From Rutstroemia sp. NJR-2017a BVV2 (lineage: Eukaryota; Ascomycota; Leotiomycetes; Helotiales; Rutstroemiaceae), in contig NJPS01000074.1 in NCBI GenBank assembly GCA_002946415.1, positions 682,001 to 746,000 of the forward strand: DNA of 64,000 nucleotides, written 5' to 3'. The position numbers and the translations under genes were made by a program. Under the pieces are notes generated by a model. The model saw nothing but the letters and a program-made list of their open reading frames with translations, was not told the origin of the DNA and did not search any database. This document shows positions 25,204 through 36,704 of the stretch, piece after piece (the first letter of the stretch is position 1; every line of letters begins with the position of its first letter).

Positions 25204-25477
25204 ATTGCGCCGTTCTGTCCAATCGCCGGTGTATTAGAGCAGTACCTACGTTATCCATCACTGCCATTGGGGACATCGCATCATTTGTGGAAGCGTTTAT
25301 TGTCTTGACATTTTTTTCGAAGCTCGACGCCTGCAGATGTGCTTGTGCGTCAGGAACTTTCTGATAGCTTAGTCAGCGTGCGGTTAGTGCGGTTCTAATC
25401 CGAGCTTCCTGCGATTTCAACATCGAACCACTTCAATCGAATTTCAAACAATCACCACATCGCACACTACAGACACA
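25204..25477. promoter_or_regulatory. Bidirectional promoter, PPR-like / COX7
   Basis: Only 274 bp separate the two outward start codons, so control sequences are probably shared. Both products are predicted to be mitochondrial. No named element was recognised. Confidence 0.55.
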
Positions 25478-25966
25478 ATGGCAGGGTATGTCCTCTACCC
25501 TATTCTATGCAGGAAAAGTCTTTGAGCAGAGCATTCTGTGCAATGGCAGTTGTGGTCCTGCAGCGATCGGAACTATGGGAGAAAAGAAACAAACACAATT
25601 ACTGACTTGCGTCACTACCACAGTTTCGTCAACCGCGAGAATCGTGTTCCTCACTACCAGAGGCTCTTCCAAGAAGGCGCTCACAAGCACATTCGTCAAT
25701 GGAATCAAGTGCGTATCCTGTGTATCCCTGCGGATGGAGGGGCACAATTATAAGTTAGCAAGCGAATCGCACTTCTAACAACACATCTAGACTCCTAGAA
25801 GCAAGATGATGCTCTACCCATACTACGTCTGTCTCTGGGGTGGTTTTGCTGGTACGTTTACCTCAGTGTTTATGCAAAATGCTGGATTGACACTGGTACT
25901 CTAGGATCGATGTACATGATGTCGCGTATGGTTTTGGGACACAAGACTTGGTTCGGAAAGGGATAG
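25478..25966 (+). CDS. COX7: Cytochrome c oxidase subunit 7-like (four small exons)
   Basis: Small subunit of respiratory complex IV in the inner mitochondrial membrane, 71 aa. Because its exons are tiny, no long open frame reveals it. Exons are 25478-25485 (8 nt, ATGGCAGG), 25624-25708, 25791-25851 and 25905-25966; every junction is GT-AG and the phases fit. The product runs MAGFVNRENRVPHYQRLFQ, EGAHKHIRQWNQ, TPRSKMMLYPYYVCLWGGF, AGSMYMMSRMVLGHKTWFGKG. The layout of a short charged matrix helix, PRSxxxLYPYY, one transmembrane helix and a basic end matches fungal Cox7 (yeast Cox7: 60 aa, with HPRSALYLYPFYA-like sequence at the same place). It is divergent from the PPR-like gene. Confidence 0.85.
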
Positions 25967-27875
25967 AGGTTTCGCATGAGACCATAGATTCAGTGGCTAT
26001 GCGAGTTGCGAGGTGGGACGCGGTGTACATTGAGACCAAAGAATAGAATTGTTGAGCCGTCCTTGGACTTTCCACGACCTTGAAGCTGGGATGCATACGG
26101 TGAAAGGCTACGCAATCGCCCGAACGCGGCCCAGTACACCCCGCGAAGGAGGATGCTTGAATTTCCAGCTCTTCAGCAGGCCGGGTGCGGATTGCAAGCC
26201 TCCAGAAATTCATCTATCACCCAAAATTACCCCACTTCACAAGCGTGATGTCAGTTGTGGTATTACGCTTCTGCCAGCGCAAGCGTCTTGATGATAGCAA
26301 AGTCTATTAGCCGTCCGCTCTTTACGTTGCATTCTAGATGAAGTTTTTACAGCAGTCCCATTTAATCATTCGTCCGGCCGGGCTGTACAACATTGGCTTT
26401 CACTCTTTACCTCATTTTAAGCATCTCCATCCGCTTCACCTCCCGCTCCCCTCTTCCTCAGCTCCACCACACCTCTTCAACCACTACACCATATTCGCAT
26501 AACTCCTCCCTAAAATCCTCCCTCCCTAAATCGCACATCTCTTTCTAATCTTAACCGTCACCAACCTACTCTCCATTCCAAGCCTCCTCATTATCTGAAA
26601 AGTCTTCACCCCCTCCTAGCACCCTCTAAACCACCTCTGCATGCACCACCAACTGCGGGGTTTCTCCCCACCTGAACATATCCCACCAAATCACACCTCT
26701 CATACCCCCTCACCTCATCTCCATCCTCCAGATTGCCCGCCGAAGCAAAATCATAGAAAAACAACTCATCCATCACAGCGCCCTCTCCAATGCAGAAGGC
26801 GGGGAGGAAAAAGATATGCGTGATTTAGTTGCTAGGAAAGATCAGAGAGGGGATGGAATTTCTTGGACCAGCGAGAACAAGAAAGTGGTGTTCTTGTTGA
26901 AATTGAGATGCGGGGTGTAGTGATCCTCACCGAGTCGGTTTTGCTCGTCTCCTGGACTTCGAAGTCTTGCAAAAAACATAAAATACAGATCAGACTCGAC
27001 TGTTAGCGTAGGCTATAACTTTGCTGATTTGGGGTGCAAAGACGGGATCCGGTAAAGTAGTCGCAATAGAGGGTCCGCTGAAGATGTTAATAACTTCCTT
27101 ACAGCGTTTAGTCGGAACCAGGATGAACGATTTGGACAAGTCGCTCGAGTTAACAACCATCAATGAGACAGTGCCTTCTTCTGTAGATTTAAAGTAGATA
27201 AAGAGATTATCACTTAACCATGGCGTATGTATCGTCGTCGGTCACCAAAATACTCTAAAGGGTATCGACGGATTCCAGCTGCAGAGGAATGAGTATGGTT
27301 CTTCGGTATACAAGTAGGACTACCTAGCTTATGTGGAAGGATAGAACTGCCCCGGGAGGAGGTACTAGAAGTATCCTATGATAAATTAGATGAGTGGGTG
27401 CTGTATGTAACACTTGCTCAGGAAATAAGCATGCAGATTAGGCCATTCTGCGATGATGTGGTTTTGATGATCTGGACTACAGGCTGAAATGTAAATTGCT
27501 CTATAACTGCAACAAGTGGGTAGCGGGTTCAGCTCTTGCTCTTGGGCAACTTGAACGTCATAAGCTGAGGTATATCCACTTTTACGTCGAGTATTTGGGG
27601 TTACATCAATAGAAGTAAGAATTCAATACTGTAGTTTAAAAGCATCGGGTAGAGTTTGGATAAGTCTATAGCTTACAGAACGAATCAAGTAGTAAGCAGT
27701 GTCTCTGAATAACAAGCAATGAATTGTCAGCACTGTTACCAAATGGCTAGTAAATCTCAAGAATCTCATGACATCGCATCATCCACAAACATCACAATGG
27801 CCTCTTCTCTACTGCCATCCATATCATAGCAGAAACGTATAAATCCCCAAAGACGTAGTCCTTCCCAACTTGCAC
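25967..27875. other. Intergenic with a possible gene remnant
   Basis: Mostly featureless. The plus strand is pyrimidine-rich from 26400 to 26760. A protein-like frame is listed separately at 26630-26920. The rest, about 26920-27870, shows no usable frame or repeat. Confidence 0.45.
26630..26920 (+). pseudogene. Isolated protein-like frame, possible gene remnant
   Basis: A 96-codon frame closed by TAG at 26918. Its second half has strikingly protein-like composition (IARRSKIIEKQLIHHSALSN, then AEGGEEKDMRDLVARKDQRG and SENKKVVFLLKLRCGV), while the first half is Pro-rich and poorly coding. There is no clear start codon and no joining exon that I can defend. It could be a decayed gene, one exon of an undetected gene, or chance. 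I do not recognise a family. Confidence 0.2.
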
Positions 27876-29531
27876 CTAAACAACCAAAACCCTAACCCCC
27901 CTTCCACTACTCTTCGGCGTGAAATAGTCCGCCGTACAAGTCACATCCGCCTCAGTCGTATCATTCAGCTGCATATCCACATTGCCCAAAACACCCTTGA
28001 CACAAAGATACAGCTCCGCCCACGCCAAATTGATACCCAGACATTGACGTGAACCTTTGGTGAAGCTGATGAGATACTTTAACAGTGACGGATTTTCGAG
28101 CCAGCGGTCTGGGTTAAATTTGTATGGGTCGGGGAAAATGCGGGGGTCCATGTGTTGGATTAGAGAGGTCATTGATACGGGGGTCTGTGATAGTGTTAGT
28201 GAACTGGTGGAGGTAGGTTTGGAGGAAGGAAGGGTGTGACATACGCCTGCCGGAATCTCCCACTCGTTGAATTTGAGGACTTGATCTGGACAGATTCTTT
28301 GCAGGTGGGTAGTGACGCCACAGCTTAATCTTAACCCTTCATGAATGACAGCTGTCAGATAGGGTAATTGTTCCAATTCTTTCCAACCATTCTTATCCTT
28401 TATCTCTTCTTTGAGTCTAGCGACCATAGAGGGATTGGAGAGAAGGTGGCAGGTTAAGACGGATAGAGTCCATGCGGTGGTTTCTGTGCCTGCACCTACG
28501 ACCGTTTGACCTTCTTGCCAGAGACGGTCAATAGTTTTCTCTTGCGGTGGGAGATCACTTGAGAGAACTTCATGGAAGATGGTAGGGTGCTTGGAGGTCT
28601 CGTGGGCAGTATTTTCCCCCGTCATGATCTCGCGGATCTGTACTTGCATTTCCTGTCATGGTGTCAATGTTATCCACGAGAAAGATGGCCAGCCCAGCAG
28701 GAATAATACTGAACCCGTACTCACCGATTGAAATTGGACCACACCACTAAGTTTCGGCTCAAGCACTTTAACAACCGCCGTTGGCAGACTCTGCATTATC
28801 GGCAAAAGCCAGGGAAACACCTTGAGCACATGTGCCATCTTGCTGATATCATACAACGCCTGGTGAAACTCATTGTGGAAATCCTTGCTATCTTCCAAAA
28901 AGCGATACGGTCTCCCAAACGCATATTCCGCAACAACATCATTGGTAAAACACGTGTATGCCGCCATTATATCCACGGGGGTGCCGCTTCCCCTATACTC
29001 GAGAAGACGTCTGACAAGCACGTTAACCGTCGATTGAATCAACGGCTCAAGACGTTGAACGCTCGCTTTTGAGAAATATCGATTCATTGCCCCGCGGCGA
29101 ATCCGATGAAGATCGTGTCCCACGGTGCCGACCATGCTTGCGCTGTTGCCAAATTGGTGCGCGGAGTAGGCATATTTATCGCGTCTCTTACCACCCGCGG
29201 CGTAGATCTCATCATAGTAGTCTGGGTCATTGATATGAAGCTCATACGGATTGATGCGAACGATTGGACCTGCATGGATTTAGAATCGTCGTTCTAGCCA
29301 TGGATTGTTAAACAACCAACCGTATTTCTTGTGTAGCTCCCCGATTTTAAACGTATATTGTCCGCCCTTGACGATCTCATAATAAATCTCATACAGCATC
29401 GTGAGCGCCGCCACTTTCGGTCCAGGAAACTTGGCAAGAGGGGAGAAGTAGAGCCTCCATATTGCTCCATAAACAGTATACGCAATTAAAGCCACGCCGG
29501 CGAAAACAACAGGAAGCGGTAGAGATAACAT
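27876..29531 (-). CDS. Cytochrome P450 monooxygenase
   Basis: Membrane-anchored haem monooxygenase of 490 aa. Exons are 29531-29321, 29269-28725, 28652-28245 and 28184-27876. The N-terminal anchor is [20 protein letters not shown], followed by the Pro-rich hinge [11 protein letters not shown]. The I-helix has [12 protein letters not shown], with Glu where the commoner motif has Asp; the K-helix ExxR is HEGLRLS; the PERF-like motif is FNPDRWL; the haem loop is [14 protein letters not shown], with the Cys ligand near residue 435. The overall style ([20 protein letters not shown]) is that of fungal trichodiene-oxygenase-like P450s. Substrate unknown. The third intron (28185-28244) is exactly 60 nt and open in frame, so retention would add 20 residues. 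There is no adjacent backbone enzyme of secondary metabolism. Confidence 0.93.
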
Positions 29532-30682
29532 GGTGCTTTACCCTCACCAAGCTTACCTTCGTGGAAAGAAAAGAGCAAGAACACGAACACGACATGACGG
29601 CGTGCAGCCACCTTTTAACCACAACGTTTGACAGAGTGCAAGGATGATATGCAAGAACTTCCTATAATAGCCTTTTGAAGAGGGGTTCCAGTCTTCGGGA
29701 CAAGAATTTCTTCGTCTTGTGTAGACATCGTGCTCATCCAGGGGGTTTTCGGGTCGGTGAGATGCAATTGACGAATTAGATATTCCCCATTTCACCACCC
29801 ACTTGGCTGTCAAGGTTAACAGTCCGGGATGTAACCATGGCTGGGAGTTCGTCCAGTCAAGGCCCGTTCCGTCTCCAGTTTAATAAATGAATCCGTGAGA
29901 TGTCCAATGACAAAGGGAGCATTTGATGCAGGCAGAGTAAGGAGGTGTAAGCACTTTCACTCAGACGTCCATCCGAGTTATTGGTCTTGCATAATCCGAA
30001 GCCCTGGAACAGATTTTACTGGATTGCTTCATGGTATTTGGTTGACATCCATGAGAACAAGCCCCAATCGCTGATTGCCGGCGGGTATTACGTAAGCAAT
30101 ATTTGCAAGGGCACCAGTGGTGGTCAGAAATCTGTACGCACATACCACCACAACCGAAAATGAGGATATAATCAACGTTTACATTTAATTTTATCAAAAA
30201 TCGAAACTACAAATCATTGCCCCGAATAAAATCTCATTTTGTTCTTACAGGCTCAGCGGATCTTTTAAGTATAACAGATATGTATATATGTTTCTCCTTC
30301 AATATGATAAAACCACATTTCGAAGGTATCATGATTTCGGGTTTTATCCGTGCGTACGGAATTCTGACCACCACTGGTGAGGGTAGGAGCGACAATGATA
30401 TTGTTAGCATCTTCCATTACATTGTACTTCCTTCCAGATCTATCATATCCATTAGCTACACAAATAACTTTCTTTCCAATCCCAATTCAAGAAGCCAATG
30501 AAACCCTCTCCTACTCCATCAACCTAAAAGATCTCATAAGCACCACAATCCTCCACCCCATCCGTAGTATTCTAGAACCTTACAATCCATTCCCACCACC
30601 TCGAACCACTCACCCAACCATCCCACCCGGGCAGCACACACGACAACATCAACGCCACAGTTCTCACGCACCTATAATCACC
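29532..30682. other. Intergenic region
   Basis: Contains the P450 upstream region on its left and the 3' flank of the orphan membrane protein gene on its right. No gene, RNA or repeat was recognised. Confidence 0.5.
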
Positions 30683-31108
30683 TCACCCATTAGCCAAACT
30701 CCTTATCCCATCCCCCCAAAACATAAACACAAACACAAACATCACATACCCCAAGCCCAGCACCGCCCAACAAAGCAACAACAACGCCAACGCGCCCCCA
30801 TAAACCAGCATCAACGCCGCAATCAGCAAACCCGGGACATGGACCCCATCCTTTCGATTCATGGCGTCCGACAGGGGCTGGGCGATCTTATGAAAAACGA
30901 AGAAGAAGACGAGTTCGCAGTAGGCTTGCAGAATGACGGAGGGGTAGGTGTAGATGGGGAGGTGGGGGAGGAGCTCGATGTGGGGGATGTGTTGGCGGAT
31001 GAAGAGGAGGAGGGGGTGCGGTTCGCGTGGAGGGGGAGGAGGTCCGGCTTGGTGGGATTCAGTTAGGTGGTTGAGGAGTTGGAGGAGGATGAGGAGGGGG
31101 GGGATCAT
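30683..31108 (-). CDS. Small multi-pass membrane protein, orphan
   Basis: Single-exon frame of 141 aa that I do not recognise. The ATG context is good (cccacaaaaATG), and a TATA-like ttttttata lies about 135 bp upstream on the same strand. The product has a hydrophobic N-terminus (MIPPLLILLQLLNHL), a Pro-rich loop (AGPPPPPREP), a hydrophobic segment around SVILQAYCELVFFFVFHK, and a long C-terminal pair of helices (VPGLLIAALMLVYGGALALL and CWAVLGLGYVMFVFVFMF). The plus strand carries a 229-aa overlapping frame, but that one is low-complexity and lacks any such pattern. It could be a real lineage-specific gene; the start and the absence of introns are uncertain. Confidence 0.4.
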   Translation of the reverse strand: MIPPLLILLQLLNHLTESHQAGPPPPPREPHPLLLFIRQHIPHIELLPHLPIYTYPSVILQAYCELVFFFVFHKIAQPLSDAMNRKDGVHVPGLLIAALMLVYGGALALLLLCWAVLGLGYVMFVFVFMFWGDGIRSLANG

Positions 31109-31674
31109 TTTTGTGGGAGAGGAAGTGAGGTGTGCGATGGTAGGAATGTGAAGGATGAGGTTTGGTGTGGTGTGGTTTTGGTGTACGGTTGTTGTAGGAT
31201 GCTAGGTAGGTAGGTAGATTGGTGTATTTGATATGAGGTTATAAAAAGGTATGTCCGTTTCTTTTTGTTTGCTTGATTGCCTGTGGAAAATGTAAAATCT
31301 GGATAATGTAGAGAAGCTGCCTCTGAAGAGATTATATATTCTTCAGTCGAAATGAAAACCGCTCTAAGAGATTATGAGTTTAGGAGTTTAGGAATTTACG
31401 CATTTTGCCAGAATTTGGTTCACTTGACCAAGTTCCTGTTACTAAGCGGCGACAGCGTGAGGACTTCTAAAAACTATCTAGAGTTGGAAAATGAAATGAT
31501 GAATATACTTGCATGTACAGCAGAAAATCACAAGAAGTCGTCAAACAATCGTAGCAAAAAAGGTATCATATACGACTCAACCCACCCCATCTACCCTGAT
31601 CCCGTCTCAGTCCATCAAACCGCACACCGTCATCTCCCATCCCAGCCCATCATCCTTTCCCCTACAGCTCCCAT
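31109..31674. other. Intergenic region
   Basis: Holds the likely promoter of the orphan membrane protein gene, a short aggt tetranucleotide run near 31203-31216, and the 3' flank of FHIP. Nothing else is seen. Confidence 0.5.
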
Positions 31675-34600
31675 CTAAATAAATTTCACCTCCCCAAACA
31701 GCCCCGCTCGAACCTGCACCAACGCCGCTAACTCCAGCAAAAACTCTTGAAGCACAATAACGTTAGTCAAAACATGACTAACACTAACCTTTTTCTCCTC
31801 CTCCTCCTCCTCCTCCACCGGCTCCGCAATTGTCGATGCCGTACTACTCAACTCAACATTTTGTTCCGGCTGTACAGTTTTACTTTCGCCAACCCCGTCT
31901 GCTGAATCTACATTGCCTGCCGTAGAGGCATCGGAGATGTTGTTGAGATCCGGAAACGGTATTGCTGCAATTGTTCTGGTTTTCGGCGGTGGTATGCCGA
32001 CTCTACGATTGAGGATCCCTTGATCAATTGCAGCGAAGGCGGCGGCTTGGCTAGCCGGGACGCCGCGACCTTTCATGCTTTCTTCTTGATCGTTGAATGC
32101 GCTGGAGCGAGAACTACCTCTTGATGGCGATCTTGCATCTATTGGAAACTGCGGTGGAGGTAGCATGCCACGATTATTTGTTGGTGTGGAGAAACCATGA
32201 CTACCACTTGTGCTTCTCTGTTCCCTGTTTGACCTACCACGTGGTGATTGCGATCGAGTAGGAGTACCAAAGTCTGGGAAGATGCGTTGAGCGACTCTAT
32301 CAAGGGTAGATTGGCGAGGCGGTGAATCGTTATGAGTAGACCTGTCTCGTTGACGATCTGGTCGGTGCCGAACAGGAGTTGTCATCGAAGCAGCTTGTTG
32401 GAAAGCTTCACGGCGCTGTTGAAGAATATCATCGAACCGGGGAATTTCGGCTCGATAAGTTGCGACCTGATCGGCTAATGTTTGGAGTTGAATAAGAATC
32501 TCTGGTTGTGGTGTAGCTGACCATTTAATACAACGTTGCGTAAGTTTAAGAGCACGGATCTGCGCTTTCTCTTGTATATCCATTGAATCGCCAATATTGG
32601 CGAATAGAATATCTTCCACAATTTCTTCCTGTCTTCCTTCTTCGTCTTCTTCGTACACATATTTCGAAGGGTCAGGTAAAAGCCAGCCATCAACGCTCAT
32701 ATATCCGCAAGTAGCAAGATCCACGATTGTTGCTGTCAATGCTAGGTTTGTCTCAACGGTGTTCGTAAAGAAGGTCGATAGAATGTCAAGTAGTGTCTTG
32801 AGTACGGGATCCTCGGGTCTCAAAGTGTGCGGACGAATATCTCGTGGCGCACCTGGAATTGATCCTTGCGAACCAGGAAATCTCGCTTGCCCAGGAGAAG
32901 GCTTTGGTGCAATAAGCGGTATTGAGCAAGCATGGCTTTCCAAGGTATTCATACTGTCGCGGATGTGATTTTCATAGACTTCATCAAAGTTGTCGTCGCC
33001 ACCAAGGTCCTCAGCGAGAGTTAGGAAGTATTCGACCTCTTTCTCGTGAGCTCCAATTGTTCTTTGAGGTCCGTCGCCTAAAACATGACCCGTACGAAGG
33101 AGGGTGGTAACTGCATATCTGTGATGGCGTTTCAAGATAACAGACACAAGCTGCAATGTGACAGTTATAGTCTGTTGACTTTCGGATCGTAGACTGCCTT
33201 GGATCAAATCCACCAGATTATATAAAGCCGGCGTTGATGGCATTTCCACTTGCATCGCCATCATTGTTGCAAGGTCTAGCGACTTCCGCTTTCTCGCCGC
33301 GCTCACGGAAGCTCTCGATCCCGAAGGGGCCGGCGTAGTGTCAGGTAGAGCGAGGAGATAGTGGAGGATGAGATGTATCATATCGGGATGATCCAGGGCT
33401 TCCAAGATTCTTCTTAGGTAGGTCAGAACGGCAACCGACGATCCTCCATCCACGTCTGATGATTCGAGCAAAGATGGGTATCTATAAATATTAGCGTGCG
33501 TCCACAGAAGAAGGAAATGGCGCCTACAATAATTGTTGCAAGAAAATAACTTGGAAGTGCTCCAAAAGCGTTTGTTTAACCTCCACTGATTTGCAATGAT
33601 TGAGAACATCCTGCCAGAAAACCAGATGTGAAAGGAACGTTTCCATCTGCGACTGATAGTCCTCATCAACCGAGCTCACGATTTCATGTGTTGTCCTAGG
33701 ATGCTCATAGTCCGAAAGTGCCAAAATTGGCGGTAATGCGTCTGGTAGGTGATCGATCACCAATTTCCGACTTAATTGGCTATAAAGTGCTCCTAGACCA
33801 GTAGCCATTAAAGTAGCAAGATCACTCTCCACTATCCATTGTTCGAGGTTCACATCATTGGAAGCCGCCTCGATAATGTAAAGAAGGCCCGTCCTCGCGA
33901 AATCCCCACACCTCCCTTCTTCGTGTATGTAGTCGATCAACAGATAGAAGAGTGGGAAGTCCTCCTTGTGTGTTTTCCCAGCAAATTTTTCATGTGCATC
34001 TGCGTAGTTCTTCCCAGCTTCCTCGTCTCGATGTTGTGTCGTAAACCAAACTGGCAGGATCTCAGGGTCGAGCCTAATCTTCGTAGTAATGTTGAAGGAC
34101 AATTCCACCACATCAACCACCGTCTCCGAGCCCAGACTGATACTGTTAGTTCCCGTAATCCGAGTGAGCAGATTCATAAGACTCTTCGAGAAAGTGTCAT
34201 TCTCCACGAAATTTTCCTCCTCGCTGTCAAGCAAGGCTGCGAAGAGGGCCACCGCTTCTCTGATAATGCCCTCATTGTATGACGTCGTAGCAATCTTCCC
34301 AATCGAGATATATATTTGTTGCGAAGCGGCGAATGCTATACAAGGATGCGGTAGAGGGCGTCTCGATTCATCGCTGAGGACACGGGTGATTTCCAGTAGA
34401 CATGTCCGAATCTGCTCTGCAGCTTCGTAGTCTCTTGCAAGATTCGATGCACCCTGCCATAATTGCTACGGTGCTTTGTCAGATCTGCGAGACTTTCCCT
34501 GGCCACTGAATGGAATGGCAGATAAGATATGACTTACTAAAAGATGGTTGTATTCTCGCTTGAATCGAGTCAAACGTTTCTCCGGATTATTCGCAGTTGC

Positions 34601-34712
34601 TTTGCTGCCAGCTGGCGCAAGGGAAGTGCCCGCTATCAAGCGTTGCCACTATTTTCTTGTCAGTAAGCCGTCCATCTTTCATAGAAGATATGTGCTTGCT
34701 CACAAAATCCAT
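31675..34712 (-). CDS. FHIP: FHF complex subunit FHIP (HOOK-interacting protein)
   Basis: Subunit of the FTS-Hook-FHIP complex that links early endosomes to dynein for transport along microtubules, as shown for Aspergillus FhipA. Predicted 954 aa. Exons are 34712-34704 (9 nt, MDF), 34648-34538, 34465-33528 and 33481-31675; introns are 55, 72 and 46 bp. The start was fixed by joining MDF to WQRLIAGTSL and then NPEKRLTRFKREYNHLLQ, the expected family N-terminus. The conserved RAI16-like core includes FPLFYLLIDYIHEEGRCGDF, ARTGLLYIIEAASND, SHLVFWQDVLNHCKSVEVK and LLESSDVDGGSSVAVLTYLR. A disordered Ser/Arg/Pro linker and a run of Glu encoded by GAG repeats precede the conserved end FLLELAALVQVRAGLFGEV. 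Complete. Confidence 0.9.
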
Positions 34713-35192
34713 AGCTCTAAAGGAGGCATTATTTCTGTTTGTTCTTGTCGCATAAAAAATGTCCGAGATGGACAAAACCGAGCCCGCACGCGTGAAACGT
34801 GCCTGCAACTTTTAATCGAGCAAGATTATCGGATTTAGTCAGCCACTCACGATGACGAAGAAGCTCTCCTGCACAATGAGACCCGGAAGATTAGATCAAT
34901 ATCGGAATGCTTGATGGATAATTCGTCGTCTCGCTATTTTGGGAAATTCGACAATTGTTAAGTTACCCAGGTAACCTTCCCTTCCAACGGGTCTTACGGG
35001 TATACGGGTAATATGACGTTGTACCCGTGGAATCGAGAATACCTCCTCATGAATATATTCCGTCTATTAAGAGGCAGTCATATGTACATAAAAGGGAAAA
35101 CCTCGGAATATTTGGTGAATATTATAATGAAACAATCATGAAATCTGTATATACATTTGCCCCCGATGGTATCATTCCAAGCCCAATCCAAT
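34713..35192. other. Intergenic region
   Basis: 480 bp between two minus-strand genes: the FHIP promoter and leader, and the 3' flank of the GPI-type protein gene, partly AT-rich. No specific element was recognised. Confidence 0.5.
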
Positions 35193-36704
35193 TTACAATA
35201 CCCAAACACCCATCAGCCCAACGAAGAAAAGACATCCCCCCACCCACACATCGACTCCTTGTCTCAATCCCGACCCCGAAGTCGCCTTCGACGACGCAAC
35301 TACTAGCGTATTTGTTGGCGTGCTGACCTCTGATACAGCAGTAGCAGCCAGAGCTTCCGTAGAAGTGCTGACCCAATTCATAACGACGACAATTGAAGCA
35401 GTCCCCGCGTCCAAGCGGGTCGTTTTCTCAACAGTGGTTGTGGCTACACCAGTTACTAGCGTTCGATTACCGGTCCCGAAGGCCGATGCTGGATTCACGG
35501 TGAGAGTCGAAGACCCTACTACGATGTAGCGTGTGCTAGCAGAGTAGTTGGTTGTAGTCCGTGAAATAGTTTGTGTAGCAACATTGACAACTGATGTCGA
35601 AGAGATTGTACTACTACTCGTAGTCGTCGTTGATCGAATTGTGGTGAAGGATTGGCTAACATTGGTGACCTCTGCGAAGTTCGCACCCATTGAGGTGGTC
35701 GTAGTTTGGCGGTAGGAAACTGTTGTTGTCGACTGGGTGGTCAGAGTCGTCGTGGTTCTGGTGGAACTGGTGGACGATGATGCCGAGTAAACTGAAGAAG
35801 AGGAGTATCCATATCCTGTGCCCGTTGAACTAATAGCACTGCCATAGTTACCACGCATAGTTGATGTGGTAAGAATGGTCGCCGTGACTTCGTTCACGGG
35901 AACATAGGCAGTTGGTACACCTCGCCCAGCACCCAATTTACACTGCCCAAGGTTTGGCAATGCTCCAGATGACGGAGCTGGGTTGCTAACCATCCAATCT
36001 CGCAATTGTGTCGGCAGTGTTGTTGAAATGGACCCACGATTGTTCCAACCATATGAAGGATCATCATCAGCTAAAAAGAATCCTGATGGATGAGGAGAAA
36101 TCTCGTCGGCAGATACACTCTTCATATCTTCCGGATTGGGGCACACCTGTGCACTATTCGTCGCTGTAGGGGTTGCAGTTGCGTACAATACGTCCGTGTA
36201 TATCCACACAGGTGTCGGCGACTGATAAACTACGCCATACGGATCCGTGAACGCCCTCTCACGTACCAGGATTGTAGAGGCCTCATATACTCCCACATCA
36301 GTCCCGATTATTGTTGTCGGAAGTCCATCAATTGATGTCTGATCTAATACCGCGGTATTGACTACTGTTTTCTGGCCTGTGATTGCTGTGTTGTCATACT
36401 TATAAACAATAGTCGAGACAGTCGTAACGGTAATATTGATGCTATCCGAGTACCATAGAACTTGACCGACCTGAAAAGATGAGAGGTAGCAGCATGTTGG
36501 ATTTTCTCCCGTCGAAGTTACTATAGCTCCATCGGATTCCGTTGATGTTGCGTTATATGAAATTGATACAGCTTTGGTTTGTTAATGTTCAAGGCTTAAA
36601 TTAAGAATGGTGGACTTCGACTCACTTCTTTCCGGAAGCTGTTTTAAAGCCACTGCCTCTGTCACCCATAACACGAGCAGAGGAACATACTTCCAGACCA
36701 ACAT
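35193..36704 (-). CDS. Ser/Thr-rich GPI-anchor-type cell surface protein
   Basis: Predicted secreted and wall- or membrane-anchored protein of 485 aa, two exons (36704-36626 and 36571-35193, 54-bp intron). The signal peptide is MLVWKYVPLLVLWVTEAVA. The N-terminal third has a Cys pair (NPTCCYLSSFQVGQVLWYS) and several N-glycosylation sequons (NATS, NITV). The centre is a Thr/Ser stretch typical of heavy O-mannosylation, for example SSSTSSTRTTTTLTTQSTTT. The C-terminus ends in a hydrophobic tail (VWVGGCLFFVGLMGVWVL) after a small-residue spacer (ATSGSGL), as in GPI-attachment signals. No enzyme domain was recognised; adhesion or wall structure is an inference from composition. Confidence 0.75.

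Noticed and set aside
30377..31066. 229-codon plus-strand frame
   Set aside because: Low-complexity His/Pro/Gln then Glu/Gly runs caused by local skew; the opposite-strand membrane protein frame is more protein-like and has a better start.
31746..31788. Possible 43-bp intron near the 3' end of FHIP (gttagt...cttcaag with a ctaac branch-like site)
   Set aside because: Removing it would shift the frame and cut off the conserved C-terminus, while reading through gives VSVSHVLTNVIVLQEF, which looks like family sequence.
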